Position numbers and translations under genes: made by a program. The notes below the pieces were generated by a model. The model was not told the DNA's origin. It saw only the letters and a program-made list of their open reading frames with translations, and did not search any database. A stretch of DNA of 64,000 nucleotides from [Mycobacterium] fortunisiensis. Lineage in GTDB: Bacteria; Actinomycetota; Actinomycetes; Mycobacteriales; Mycobacteriaceae. Positions 1-9,569 of this stretch are shown piece after piece (within the stretch, counting starts at the first letter, position 1; the number at the start of each line of letters is the position of its first letter). Location of the stretch: contig NZ_VOMB01000020.1 in the NCBI RefSeq assembly GCF_019050325.1, positions 186,001 to 250,000 on the forward strand, in the 5' to 3' direction.

Positions 1-819
1 GGCCTGGCGGGATTGGTACCCGATGCCCTGTGAATCCGCCGCCGGGTCGAGCCAGGACTGCACCCGGTCGGACCGGTAGCCCGCCGACAGCGCCAGTGCG
101 CCGGCTGCCAGCACCGCGGCCGCCAGGGAGGACAGGAACACCCGCAGCGGAAGCCCCGCGTACCACAGCAGGCCGAGCAGGATGATGCTGAGCGAGACGG
201 TCTGCCCGAGGTCGGGCTGGGCCACGATCAACGCCAGGGCGATCACCGCGGCCGGCACCAGCGGGATCAGCATCTCGCGCAGTGAGGCCCGCTCCATCCG
301 TCGGGCCGCCAGCAGGTGTGCCCCCCAGATGGCGAAGGCGATCTTGGCCAGCTCCGAAGGCTGCATGGAGAACCCGGCGACGACGAACCACCCGCGGGAA
401 CCGTTGGCCACCTTGCCGATTCCTGGGATGAGCACCAGCACCAACAGCAGGATCGTGAAGGCGAACCCGGGGAAGGCCAGCCGGCGCAGGGTGCGCACCG
501 AGATCCGCAACGCCAGGTAGAACGCGATCAGTCCGATGACCGTCCACAGCACCTGGCGGCCGAACACTGCCCAGGGCGACCCGTCGAAGTCGTAGGAGTA
601 CACCCCCGACGCGGAGAGCACCATGATCAGGCCCAGTGTGGTGAGCAGCGCGGTGACCGCGATGATCAGGTGGAACGAGGTCATCGGGCGGCCCAGCCAG
701 ACGCCGAACCGGGTGCGCGGCGCGGCGGTCACCTTCCCGGTGGAGCCGGTGGCGGTATCGCCGGTATCGCCGGTCGCGTCGGCACCGCCGTGGCGCAACC
801 GGGCCAGGATGCTGGCCAC
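1..819 (-). CDS. ftsW: FtsW, division-specific lipid II polymerase (3' end outside window)
   Basis: This is a SEDS-family (FtsW/RodA/SpoVE) integral membrane glycosyltransferase that polymerises lipid II at the septum together with the transpeptidase PbpB. The 273 codons visible start at a GTG five bases after the murD stop, with a purine-rich stretch (GGGTAGGGA) acting as ribosome site across that stop. About 45 polar N-terminal residues precede the first membrane segment. Several hydrophobic segments follow, with the family signature AQPDLGQ and the periplasmic stretch NGSRGWFVVAGF. The C-terminal half lies beyond base 1, so this entry is partial because of the window edge. It is the last visible gene of the dcw operon. 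Confidence 0.95.
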   Translation of the reverse strand, partial: MASILARLRHGGADATGDTGDTATGSTGKVTAAPRTRFGVWLGRPMTSFHLIIAVTALLTTLGLIMVLSASGVYSYDFDGSPWAVFGRQVLWTVIGLIAFYLALRISVRTLRRLAFPGFAFTILLLVLVLIPGIGKVANGSRGWFVVAGFSMQPSELAKIAFAIWGAHLLAARRMERASLREMLIPLVPAAVIALALIVAQPDLGQTVSLSIILLGLLWYAGLPLRVFLSSLAAAVLAAGALALSAGYRSDRVQSWLDPAADSQGIGYQSRQA

Positions 820-824
820 GTTCC

Positions 825-2306
825 CTACCCGATCGCGGCGCGGACGGCGCCGGCGAACGCATCGCCGCGCTGGCCGTAGCCGCTGAACTGGTCGAAGGAT
901 GCGCCTGCCGGGGCCAGCAACACGGTGTCACCCGGTGCGGCCAGCCCGCGGGCGGCATCCACGACCGCCGCCATGACCGCGTCGGAGACCGGACGGTCGC
1001 CCACGTCGATCACACGAGTCACATGATCACCAATAGACTCATTTGTCTCAAGCACCCCAGAATCCTCCCCCGCCACAACCTCGACGACGGGGACATCCGG
1101 GGCGTGTCGCGATAACGCATCGGCAACCATCTGCCGGTCCCGACCGATCAACACCACCCCGACCAGGCGATTCGCCACCTGTCGGACCAGCTCATCGACC
1201 GAAGCACCCTTCAGCAAGCCCCCGGCCACCCAGACCACCCGGTCGAACGCGGTGATCGAGGCCTGCGCGGCATGCGGGTTGGTGGCCTTGGAATCGTCGA
1301 CGTAGCGCACCCCGCCGGCTGCCCCGACCAGTTCCGCGCGGTGCCGCCCGACCTGGAAGGACGCCAGCGCAGCCGCAATCGATTCCGGAGCCACCCCCAC
1401 GGCACGGGCCAGCGCCGCGGCTGCCAGCGCGTCGAGCACCCCGACCGGCCCCGCCACCGAGATCGTCGCGGTCTCAGCCAACTCGACATCGGCGTCGAAG
1501 GCGCGATCGACGAGCTTGCCCGCGCGCACCCCGAGTTCACCGACCGCCGGTTCCCCGAGCCGGAACCCGACCCGCACCGGTGCCGCCGCAGACTCCAGCA
1601 ACCCGGCCGCCACCGGATCGTCCAAGCCCACCACCGCCACCCGGCCGGACAACGCCCTGGCCTTGTCGGCGGCATAGGCGGCCATCGAACCGTGCCAGTC
1701 CAGATGGTCCTCGGCCACGTTGAGCACCACCCCGGCCTCCGGGCGCAGCGACGGTGCCCAGTGCAGCTGAAAACTGGAAAGCTCCACCGCCAGCAACTCC
1801 GCGGGCTGCGCCAGCACGGCCAGCACCGGATCACCGATGTTGCCGCACAACAGACTTCGCCGTCCGTCGGCCAGCAGCATGTCGTGCAACATCGAGGTGG
1901 TGGTGGTCTTGCCGTTGGTTCCGGTGACCACCAGCCAGCGCCGGGGCGCACCGTAACGGCCCGCGGTATCCAGCCGCCAGGCCAGCTCCACGTCGCCCCA
2001 GATCGGTACCCCGGCCGCGGCCGCGGCCGTCAGCACAGGAGCCGTGGGCGGAAACCCCGGGCTGGTGACCACCAGCGCGTAGTCGGCGATGCCGGCAATG
2101 GCTGCAGCCGGATCGACGACGTCGGTGCCCTGCTCGCGATAGGCCCGCAGGGCGTCGTCCCGGTCGTCGCACAGCGTCGCAGCCACGTCCAGCGGTGCCA
2201 GCGCCGCCAGCACGGCACGTCCGGTCACCCCCGCACCGGTCACCAACACCCGGGCACCCGGGGTCAGCAGCGACAACACCTCGTGACCGCCGGATGGGCC
2301 GGCCAT
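825..2306 (-). CDS. murD: UDP-N-acetylmuramoylalanine--D-glutamate ligase MurD
   Basis: MurD is the cytoplasmic ATP-dependent ligase that adds D-glutamate to UDP-MurNAc-L-alanine. The 493-residue product has the N-terminal Rossmann-like UDP-binding part (VLVTGAGVTG) and the ATP-binding loop GTNGKTTTT near residue 129. It also has the Mur ligase motifs HLDWH and the late DDSKATNPHA. The frame is open 63 bases further upstream into mraY, but family alignment favours the ATG at 2306, one base after the mraY stop. Its place between mraY and ftsW matches the mycobacterial dcw order. Confidence 0.95.
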   Translation of the reverse strand: MAGPSGGHEVLSLLTPGARVLVTGAGVTGRAVLAALAPLDVAATLCDDRDDALRAYREQGTDVVDPAAAIAGIADYALVVTSPGFPPTAPVLTAAAAAGVPIWGDVELAWRLDTAGRYGAPRRWLVVTGTNGKTTTTSMLHDMLLADGRRSLLCGNIGDPVLAVLAQPAELLAVELSSFQLHWAPSLRPEAGVVLNVAEDHLDWHGSMAAYAADKARALSGRVAVVGLDDPVAAGLLESAAAPVRVGFRLGEPAVGELGVRAGKLVDRAFDADVELAETATISVAGPVGVLDALAAAALARAVGVAPESIAAALASFQVGRHRAELVGAAGGVRYVDDSKATNPHAAQASITAFDRVVWVAGGLLKGASVDELVRQVANRLVGVVLIGRDRQMVADALSRHAPDVPVVEVVAGEDSGVLETNESIGDHVTRVIDVGDRPVSDAVMAAVVDAARGLAAPGDTVLLAPAGASFDQFSGYGQRGDAFAGAVRAAIG

Positions 2307-2307
2307 G

Positions 2308-3387
2308 TCAGGCCCCGACTGCGGTGAGCCACTCGCTGTAGAACAGCGCCACCCCGAGGCCACAGGCAATCGCCGTCAGCAGCCAGAACCGGATGATCAC
2401 CGTGGTTTCGGCCCAACCCACCAGCTCGAAATGATGATGGAACGGCGCCATCCGGAACACCCGCCGACCCGTGGTGCGGAACGCCAGGATCTGCACCACC
2501 ACCGAGGTCACCTCGGCCACGAACAGGGCGCCCAGCACCACCGCGAGAATCTCGGTGCGGCTGGTCACCGACAGCCCGGCGATGATGCCGCCCAGGGCCA
2601 GCGATCCGGTGTCGCCCATGAAGATCTTGGCCGGCGCGGCATTCCACCACAGGAATCCGATGCAGGCACCCGCGGTTGCGGCGGCGATGATGGCCAGGTC
2701 CAGCGGGTCGCGCACGTTGTAGCAGCCCAGGCCCGGCGCCGTGGCGCAGGCGTTGCGGTACTGCCAGAAGGTGATCAGCACGTAGGCCGCACACACCATC
2801 GCCATCGCGCCGGCGGCCAGCCCGTCCAGCCCGTCGGTGAAGTTCACCGCATTGGACCAGGCACTCACCAGCACCACGCAGAACAGCACGAACACCCACG
2901 ACGCCAGGGTCACGGTGGCGATCTCACGGACGTAGGACAGCTCGGCGCTGCCCGGGGTCAGGCCGTCGCCGTTGCGGAACTGCAGCACCAGCACGCCGAA
3001 CAACACCGCCGCCGTCAGCTGGCCGACGGTCTTGGCGGTCTTGTTCAACCCCAGGTTGCGCGAGCGCCGCAGCTTGATGAGGTCGTCGACGAAGCCGACC
3101 AGTCCAAGCATCGTGGCCAGCGCCAACACCAGCAGGCCCGAGGCCGACGGGCCGTCACCGCCCAGCGCCACCCCGACCAGATGGGTGCCGAGGTAGGCCG
3201 CCCAGATGCCGGCCACGATCGCCACCCCGCCCATCGACGGGGTGCCGCGCTTCTTGGCATGGCTGGCCGGGCCGTCCTCGCGGATCTCGTGTCCCAGCCC
3301 ACGCTTGGTGAACAGCCGGATCAGCGCCGGGGTGAGCAATATCGAGACCGTCAGTGCGATACCGACGGCGATCAGGATGAGCTTCAT
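2308..3387 (-). CDS. mraY: Phospho-N-acetylmuramoyl-pentapeptide-transferase MraY
   Basis: MraY makes lipid I by transferring phospho-MurNAc-pentapeptide from UDP to undecaprenyl phosphate at the inner face of the membrane. The 359-residue protein has about ten hydrophobic segments. It carries the catalytic aspartate-rich stretch NFTDGLDGLA, the GDTGSLALGG motif and the C-terminal HHHFEL signature. The length is normal for the family. Its ATG overlaps the murF stop by four bases (ATGA), indicating coupled translation within the operon. Confidence 0.97.
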   Translation of the reverse strand: MKLILIAVGIALTVSILLTPALIRLFTKRGLGHEIREDGPASHAKKRGTPSMGGVAIVAGIWAAYLGTHLVGVALGGDGPSASGLLVLALATMLGLVGFVDDLIKLRRSRNLGLNKTAKTVGQLTAAVLFGVLVLQFRNGDGLTPGSAELSYVREIATVTLASWVFVLFCVVLVSAWSNAVNFTDGLDGLAAGAMAMVCAAYVLITFWQYRNACATAPGLGCYNVRDPLDLAIIAAATAGACIGFLWWNAAPAKIFMGDTGSLALGGIIAGLSVTSRTEILAVVLGALFVAEVTSVVVQILAFRTTGRRVFRMAPFHHHFELVGWAETTVIIRFWLLTAIACGLGVALFYSEWLTAVGA

Positions 3388-4928
3388 CGGGCGGCATTCC
3401 GATCCACGGCGTCAGCTGCGCCGTCGACGTCAACCAGCGCATCGGCCAGCGCACCCAACCCCACCGAGTTGGAGGCCTTCACCAGCACCACGTCCCCGGG
3501 GGCCAGTTCGGCCTGCAACAGCTCCAGCGCGGCGTCGACATCGTCAACCATCGTGGACTCAGATCCCCAGGAACCCTCCATCACCGCGCCGTGGTGCATG
3601 GCGTTCATAGTCCTCCCGGTTCCGACGACGATTAACCGAGACACATCTAAGCGCACCGCGAACCGTCCGATGGCGTCGTGCTCGGTTATCGCCTCGTCTC
3701 CGAGTTCGCCCATCTCCCCCAGCACCGCCCAGCTGCGCCGCTTCCCGCCCGGCTCACCGGGGTGCTGCCGGGCCATCCACGCCAGTGCCTTGAGGCCGGC
3801 CCGCATGGAATCCGGATTGGCGTTGTAGGCGTCGTTGATCACCGTCACCCCGTCGGCCCGGGTGAGCACCTGCATCCGGTTCCGCGACACCGGGCCCGCC
3901 CCGGCGAGCGACGAGGCCACCTGATCCAGATCGGCGCCGCACGCCACCGCAACCGCGGCCGCACACAGCGCATTGCCCACCTGGTGATCGCCGTGCACCG
4001 CCAGCGCCACCTCGGTTTCCCCGCCGCCGGCGTGCAGGGTGAACCGCGGCCGGGCCAGCTCGTCGAGGGTGACCGGGCCGGCCCAGACGTCGACCTGCGA
4101 ACCGGGCTCGCGCGAAACCCGCACCACCCGCGCCGCGGTCTGACCGGCCATGGCTGCCACGGCGGAATCGTCGACGTTGAGCACGACCACGCCGGAGGCC
4201 GGAACAGCTTGGGGCAACTCGGCTTTGGTGCTCGCGATCACCTCCCGCGAGCCGAACTCGCCGAGATGGGCGGTCCCCACATTGAGTACCACCGCGATCT
4301 GCGGCGGGGCGATGGCGGCCAGCGCGGCGATGTTGCCCAGATGCCGGGCCGACATCTCCAGGATCAGGTAATCGGTCTGTGGTGTCGCACGCAGCACGGT
4401 CCACGGGTGTCCCAGCTCGTTGTTGAACGAGCCCGGCGGCGCAACCACCTCCCCGAGCGGCGCCAGCACGGCGGCCAGCAGGTCCTTGGTCGAGGTCTTA
4501 CCCGACGATCCCGTCACCCCGATGATCGTCAGCCCGCCGGCGACCAGCTCTTCAGCCACCGCGGCCGCAAGCTTCGCCAACGCCGCCAACACCGCAGCCC
4601 CCGAACCATCGGTGTCGAATTCCAAAGCGCCCGAAGACACGTCGACACCCCGACCGGACTCACCGGGCTGCTTCACGATGATGGCCGGCACCCCCACCGG
4701 GCGCGCGGCCAGCACCGCGGCCGCGCCCGCGGCCACCGCCGCCGGGGCGAAGTCGTGGCCGTCCGACCGGGCGCCCGGCAGCGCCAGGAACAGCCCGCCC
4801 GGCCCGATCGCGCGGGAATCGAATTCCACCGTGCCGGTGACGCGGGTGGCAGCCGCTTCGTCCGCCGTGATGTCGGCCAGCTCACCGCCGACAATCTCGG
4901 CGATCCTGGCGATGCTCATCTCGATCAC
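3384..4928 (-). CDS. murF: UDP-MurNAc-tripeptide--D-Ala-D-Ala ligase MurF
   Basis: MurF is the cytoplasmic ligase that adds D-Ala-D-Ala to complete the UDP-MurNAc-pentapeptide. The 514-residue product has the ATP loop GSSGKTSTKD, the central motif around EMSARHLGNI and the adenine-binding region INDAYNANPDSM. The start is a GTG that overlaps the murE stop by four bases (GTGA). An ATG three codons later is a weaker alternative. Length and domain order are typical of mycobacterial MurF. Confidence 0.95.
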   Translation of the reverse strand: MIEMSIARIAEIVGGELADITADEAAATRVTGTVEFDSRAIGPGGLFLALPGARSDGHDFAPAAVAAGAAAVLAARPVGVPAIIVKQPGESGRGVDVSSGALEFDTDGSGAAVLAALAKLAAAVAEELVAGGLTIIGVTGSSGKTSTKDLLAAVLAPLGEVVAPPGSFNNELGHPWTVLRATPQTDYLILEMSARHLGNIAALAAIAPPQIAVVLNVGTAHLGEFGSREVIASTKAELPQAVPASGVVVLNVDDSAVAAMAGQTAARVVRVSREPGSQVDVWAGPVTLDELARPRFTLHAGGGETEVALAVHGDHQVGNALCAAAVAVACGADLDQVASSLAGAGPVSRNRMQVLTRADGVTVINDAYNANPDSMRAGLKALAWMARQHPGEPGGKRRSWAVLGEMGELGDEAITEHDAIGRFAVRLDVSRLIVVGTGRTMNAMHHGAVMEGSWGSESTMVDDVDAALELLQAELAPGDVVLVKASNSVGLGALADALVDVDGAADAVDRNAAR

Positions 4929-6466
4929 GTGCCCGACTCCCCTGCCTTGACTGCGTCCAACGCTGCCGCCAACTCCTCGCGATCATCGAACGGCCGGGTG
5001 TGGCCGCCACTGGTCTGCCCGCTCTCGTGGCCCTTGCCGGCAACCAGAACGATGTCGCCGGGGCCGGCCCAACGCACCGCGTACTCGATCGCCGCGCGCC
5101 GGTCGCCGATTTCGGTCACCCCGCCCCCGGTCGCGGCGCCCGCCGCCCCGGCCACGATCGCCGCCCGGATCGCCGCGGGGTCCTCGTCGCGGGGATTGTC
5201 ATCGGTGACGACGACGAGATCGGCCAGTTCCGCGGCGACCTGCCCCATCGGCTCGCGCTTGCCCGCGTCCCGGTTGCCGCCGGCGCCGAACACCACCGCG
5301 ATGCGCCGCGGGCCGGAGGCACGGAGGGTCTCCAGCACCGCCTGCAGCGCACCCGGCTTGTGCGCGTAATCGACCAGGGCCAGAAACGGCTGCCCACGGT
5401 CGATCGGCTGCAGCCGGCCGGGGACGGTCGCTGCCCGCAGCCCCGGGGCCGCCTGCTCGGGCGCCACGCCGGCCCCGTCGAGCAGCGCGATCGCCAGGGC
5501 CGCGTTGGCGACGTTGTATCCGCCGGTCAGCCCGATCCGCAGATCGTGGTGCACACCGGCCGGATCCACGAGGGTGAACTGCTGTGATCCGACGCCGACC
5601 GCCGTGATGTCCGTGGCCTGCCAGTCCGCCGGGGCACCCGTGGCGCTGACGGTCGTGACCTTCTCGGCCCGACGGGCCATCGCCGCGCCCCACTCGTCGT
5701 CGACACAGATCACCGCCGTCGCGGCGTGATCGGGAGACCCGGGGTCGAAGAGCCGGGCCTTGGCCTCGAAGTAATCGGCCATCGTGGGGTGGAAATCCAG
5801 GTGATCGCGCGACAGGTTGGTGAAGCCGCCCAGGGCGAAGTCGATCCCGTCGACGCGCCCCTGCACCAGCGCGTGGCTCGACACCTCCATCACCACGGTG
5901 TCGACGCCGCTCTCGACCATCAGCGCCAGCAGCGCCTGCAGATCCGGGGCCTCCGGCGTGGTCAGGGCACTCGGCAGATCGCGCCCGGCAATACGCACAC
6001 CCACCGTGCCGATCAGACCGGCCACCCGGCCCGCGGCCCGCAGGCCGGCCTCCACCAGATAGGTCGTGGTGGTCTTGCCCGAAGTCCCGGTGACCCCGAT
6101 GACCGTCAACCGCTCGGACGGCCGGCCGTACACCTGCGCCGCCACCTGGCCCAGCACCGAGCGCGGGTCGGGATGGATCAGCACCGGCACCGTCAGGCCG
6201 CCCAGTTCGGCGGCACCGGCGGCATCGGTGAGCACCGCGACCGCCCCGGCGGCGACCGCGTCGGCCGCATAACGCGCTCCGTGCACCGCCGCGCCCGGGA
6301 GTGCGGCGAACAGGTCTCCCGGCTGGGCGTCCTGCCCCCGCAGGATCACGCCGGTGATCCGGAGATCCGGCAGGTCGGGTCCGGCGGCAGGGACCGCCTG
6401 AATCTGTTCGGCGAGCGGCGCAAGGTGGTGGCCGGCGGGACGACTGGGACGCAGCTTCATGGCCAT
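4925..6466 (-). CDS. murE: UDP-MurNAc-L-Ala-D-Glu--meso-diaminopimelate ligase MurE
   Basis: MurE adds the third stem-peptide residue to UDP-MurNAc-L-Ala-D-Glu. The motif DDNPRDED near the C-terminus is the meso-diaminopimelate specificity signature, matching mycobacterial peptidoglycan. The ATP loop GTSGKTTTT lies near residue 127 of 513, and NLSRDHLDFH is the central Mur motif. I chose the ATG at 6466, 20 bases after pbpB. The frame stays open 93 bases further into pbpB but is not conserved there, and a second ATG lies two codons downstream. Its stop overlaps the murF start. Confidence 0.94.
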   Translation of the reverse strand: MAMKLRPSRPAGHHLAPLAEQIQAVPAAGPDLPDLRITGVILRGQDAQPGDLFAALPGAAVHGARYAADAVAAGAVAVLTDAAGAAELGGLTVPVLIHPDPRSVLGQVAAQVYGRPSERLTVIGVTGTSGKTTTTYLVEAGLRAAGRVAGLIGTVGVRIAGRDLPSALTTPEAPDLQALLALMVESGVDTVVMEVSSHALVQGRVDGIDFALGGFTNLSRDHLDFHPTMADYFEAKARLFDPGSPDHAATAVICVDDEWGAAMARRAEKVTTVSATGAPADWQATDITAVGVGSQQFTLVDPAGVHHDLRIGLTGGYNVANAALAIALLDGAGVAPEQAAPGLRAATVPGRLQPIDRGQPFLALVDYAHKPGALQAVLETLRASGPRRIAVVFGAGGNRDAGKREPMGQVAAELADLVVVTDDNPRDEDPAAIRAAIVAGAAGAATGGGVTEIGDRRAAIEYAVRWAGPGDIVLVAGKGHESGQTSGGHTRPFDDREELAAALDAVKAGESGT

Positions 6467-6486
6467 GCCACAGTACCCATCGACGG

Positions 6487-8418
6487 TCAGGTCGCCTGCA
6501 AGGTCAACCGTGGACCGGGATCGGGTGACAGCGGGACGTTGTGACGCTGCAGCAGCCACGAGGCGATGTCGTGGAACAACGGTGCCGCCGACGACCCCGG
6601 GGAACCGTCGGCCGCGCGGTGCGGGGCGTCCATCATGATGCCGACGACGTAGCGCGGATCGTCCGCGGGCGCCATGCCGGCGAAGGTGATCCAGTAGACA
6701 TCGTCGTAGTAGCAGCCGCAGGCCGGGTTGATCTGCTGGGCGGTGCCGGTCTTGCCGGCGATCTGATAGCCCTCCACCGCCGCCTGCGGACCCGTGCCCT
6801 GCTGATAGCCCATCGGGTCATGCTGCACGACGGCACGGAACATGTTGCGCACCGTGCGCGCGGTCTCGGCCGAGACCACCCGGACCCCGTCCGGGCGGGG
6901 CTCGTCGGTGCGGGTGCCGTCCGGCTCGATGGTCGACTTGATGATCCGCGGCGGGACGCGCACCCCGTCGTTGGCGATCGACTGGTACATGCTGGTCATC
7001 TGCAGCAGCGTCATCGAAAGGCCCTGCCCGATCGGCAGGTTCGAGAACGAGCTGCCTGACCACTGGTCTATGGGCGGCACCAGACCCGAGCTCTCACCGG
7101 GCAGTCCGACGTCCGTGCGCTGGCCCAACCCGAACTTGCGAACCATGTCGTAGAACCGCTCCGGGCCGATGCGTTGGGCCAGCATCAGCGTGCCCACGTT
7201 CGACGACTTCCCGAACACCCCCGTGGTGGTGTACGGCATCACGCCGTGGTTCCAGGCGTCACTCACGGTGACCCCACCCATGTCGATGGAGCCCGGCACC
7301 TGCAACACCTCGTCGGGGGTGGTCAAGCCGAGTTCGATGGCCGTCGCGGCGGTGATGATCTTGTTCACCGAGCCCGGCTCGAACGGCGAGGACACCGGCA
7401 GGTTGCCCATCTGCCGGTTCTCCTGACGGCCGATGTCCTGGCTTGGATCGAACGTGTTGTCGTTCGACATCGCCAGTACCTCACCGGTTTTCGCATCGAG
7501 GACGACGGCCGACACGTTCTTGGCGCCGGAGGCGTTCCTGGCCAGCTGGACCTGCTGCTGGACGTGGTACTGGATGTCGTCGTCCAGGGTCAACTGCACC
7601 GTGGAACCGTCGACCGCATTGTGTCGGTTGCGGTAACTGCCGGGGATCACCACACCGTCCGAACCCCGGTCGTAGGTGACCGAGCCGTCGGAGCCGGCCA
7701 GCACCGCGTCGAGCGAATCCTCCAGCCCCAGCAGCCCGTGGCCGTCCCAGTCGATCCCACCGACGATGTTGGCCGCCAGCGATCCGCCCGGGTATTGGCG
7801 CAAATCCTGCCGTTCGGCACCGACTTCGGGGAACTCCGTGGTGATCGCGCTGGCGATCGCCGGGTCGACCGCACGGGCCAGATACACGAAAGTCTCGTTG
7901 CTCCTGAGCTTTTTCAGCACGGTCTTGTAGTCGGGCCGGTTGTCCAGCCGGGTGGAGATCTCCTTGGCGATATCCATCAGCCGACGATCCGGATCCGGCG
8001 CCTCGTCGGATTTGGCCTTGGCCTCGGCCAGTTGCTTGCGAACCCGGACCGGCTGGAACGTCAGCGCCTTGGCCTCGATGGTGAACGCCAGCTTGTCGTT
8101 GTTGCGGTCGACGATGCTGCCCCGGATGGCCGGGTTCACGTCGGTGACCTTGAGCTGACTGGCGGCCTCGGCGCGCAGCCCCGCGGCCCGGGGCACCTGG
8201 AGCACGAACAGCTGTACCGCGGCGATCAGTAGCACCGCGAACATGACGACGTTGCCCGCGCGGTGCCGGAACACGAAAGAGGAGCTGCGCAAACCGGTTT
8301 CGGTGGACGTGGCGATACGGATACGGCGATTCCGGGCCTCGTGCCCCGGACCCGGCGACGCCTTCTCGGCCCGCTGCGGCTTGGCCGGCCGGCGTGGGTG
8401 ACCCGGACCGCGGTTCAC
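6487..8418 (-). CDS. pbpB: Septal peptidoglycan transpeptidase PbpB (FtsI, class B PBP)
   Basis: PbpB crosslinks septal peptidoglycan and is a beta-lactam target. The 643-residue protein has a basic cytoplasmic N-terminus, one membrane anchor at about residues 55-75 and a PBP-dimer domain. The transpeptidase domain has all three active-site motifs: SVNK with Ser350, SSN at 405-407 and KTG at 556-558. A PACGCYY stretch with two cysteines follows the KTG motif. The GTG start overlaps the upstream ftsL stop by four bases. It is expected to work with FtsW and FtsL in the divisome. Confidence 0.96.
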   Translation of the reverse strand: MNRGPGHPRRPAKPQRAEKASPGPGHEARNRRIRIATSTETGLRSSSFVFRHRAGNVVMFAVLLIAAVQLFVLQVPRAAGLRAEAASQLKVTDVNPAIRGSIVDRNNDKLAFTIEAKALTFQPVRVRKQLAEAKAKSDEAPDPDRRLMDIAKEISTRLDNRPDYKTVLKKLRSNETFVYLARAVDPAIASAITTEFPEVGAERQDLRQYPGGSLAANIVGGIDWDGHGLLGLEDSLDAVLAGSDGSVTYDRGSDGVVIPGSYRNRHNAVDGSTVQLTLDDDIQYHVQQQVQLARNASGAKNVSAVVLDAKTGEVLAMSNDNTFDPSQDIGRQENRQMGNLPVSSPFEPGSVNKIITAATAIELGLTTPDEVLQVPGSIDMGGVTVSDAWNHGVMPYTTTGVFGKSSNVGTLMLAQRIGPERFYDMVRKFGLGQRTDVGLPGESSGLVPPIDQWSGSSFSNLPIGQGLSMTLLQMTSMYQSIANDGVRVPPRIIKSTIEPDGTRTDEPRPDGVRVVSAETARTVRNMFRAVVQHDPMGYQQGTGPQAAVEGYQIAGKTGTAQQINPACGCYYDDVYWITFAGMAPADDPRYVVGIMMDAPHRAADGSPGSSAAPLFHDIASWLLQRHNVPLSPDPGPRLTLQAT

Positions 8419-9569
8419 TCGGCCGGTCCCGGAACGCCGGCGGCCGTGGGCACACCGCCCACGCCGGCCGGGACGTGCACGGCCGGCGCCACCGGTGGGC
8501 TGAACTGCTCCACCGGGGTGACCGGCGGCGCCACCGCGAGCGGCACCGGTGCGGCCGGTACCGGCAGGGCCGGACCCGGCGCGATCGGCACCCCGGGCAC
8601 GGGCAGCTGCGCCGGAGCGTCCAACGGCACCTGCGCAACCGGGCCGGGCGCCGACGGCAGAGCTGCAGCACCCCCGTGGGCGACATCTGGCTGCGGAGCT
8701 GCCGGTGGGACGGCATTCGGTGCCGCCGGCGGGACGGCCTGTGGCACAACCATCCCCGGGAGTCCCGGAAGTCCGGGAATACCCGGGGATGCCGGAGTGG
8801 CCGCCGACGGCGTCCGCACCGTCAGCTCGCGCGGGTCGACGACGCGGGGGGCCGGCCGCGCGGGCGGGGCCGGTGGGGCCTCCTCGGGCAGCGGCGTGTT
8901 CAGCGGCGGTGGCGGCACACCCTCGGCCGGCTTCGGGGTACCGACCACCGTCCAGTGGCCTGCCGGGTCCTGCACCAGGTGCGCGGTGTCACGCGACGGG
9001 ATCATGCCCAGATTGCGCGCCGACTCCGCCAGCGCGGGGGCCGCCTGCGCCTCGAGGACATCGCGCTCGAGCGCCTCTTTCTGTTGCAGCAGGCCCTCAT
9101 TGACCTGGCGGGCGTGGCCCAACTGGTAGGACCGCTCGGCTGAGCCGGTCGAGAGCCAGAGCGTGACCGCCAGTCCGATGCCCAACGCCGCGATGACGAG
9201 CACCACGAACGGGACCCGCGAGATCAGGACCCGCGGATTGAGCTCGACCGAGGCCAGCCGGACCAGCAGACGTTCCCGCAGCCGGACCCGCAGCGGGGGG
9301 CGGACAACTTTGGGGGCCTTTGCCTTTCGCGCCTTCGCCCGGGCCTTGGCCTGGCTGGCGCTCTTGGGCCGGACCGGACGGGTGCCGGGCCGCTGAATCG
9401 GGCCGGTACCCGGCGCGGTGCGGGCCGGTCGCTGTTCGGGGGCCGGCCGACGCTTGCGCGGTGGTGCCTGCTCGGTGCGCCGCCCGCTGCCCCGGGTGGG
9501 CCGCGCCGGCTGGCGCGCCCCCCGCCTGCGGTCTACCTCACGCGGCTGCTCAGGTCGCTTCACCTTCAC
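8415..9569 (-). CDS. ftsL: FtsL-like proline-rich single-pass divisome protein
   Basis: This occupies the ftsL position between rsmH and pbpB and resembles the mycobacterial proline-rich Rv2164c product. The 384-residue protein has about 110 very basic, cytoplasmic residues and one membrane span at about 117-140. A short leucine-rich coiled-coil (LLQQKEALERDVLEAQ) follows, typical of FtsL. An unusually long periplasmic tail of about 200 residues rich in Pro, Ala, Val and Gly includes collagen-like GIPGLPGLPG. Family FtsL proteins in other phyla are only about 100 residues. GTG start, GTGA overlap with rsmH. Confidence 0.85.
   Translation of the reverse strand: MKVKRPEQPREVDRRRGARQPARPTRGSGRRTEQAPPRKRRPAPEQRPARTAPGTGPIQRPGTRPVRPKSASQAKARAKARKAKAPKVVRPPLRVRLRERLLVRLASVELNPRVLISRVPFVVLVIAALGIGLAVTLWLSTGSAERSYQLGHARQVNEGLLQQKEALERDVLEAQAAPALAESARNLGMIPSRDTAHLVQDPAGHWTVVGTPKPAEGVPPPPLNTPLPEEAPPAPPARPAPRVVDPRELTVRTPSAATPASPGIPGLPGLPGMVVPQAVPPAAPNAVPPAAPQPDVAHGGAAALPSAPGPVAQVPLDAPAQLPVPGVPIAPGPALPVPAAPVPLAVAPPVTPVEQFSPPVAPAVHVPAGVGGVPTAAGVPGPAE

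Noticed and set aside
2307..2369. Longer murD start 63 bases upstream.
   Set aside because: It would overlap mraY by about 60 bases and adds residues not present in the family; the ATG one base after the mraY stop fits the operon.
2305..5369. Long plus-strand open frames antisense to mraY, murF and murE.
   Set aside because: They are shadows of conserved Mur genes, with His/Arg/Gln-rich low-complexity translations and no family motif.
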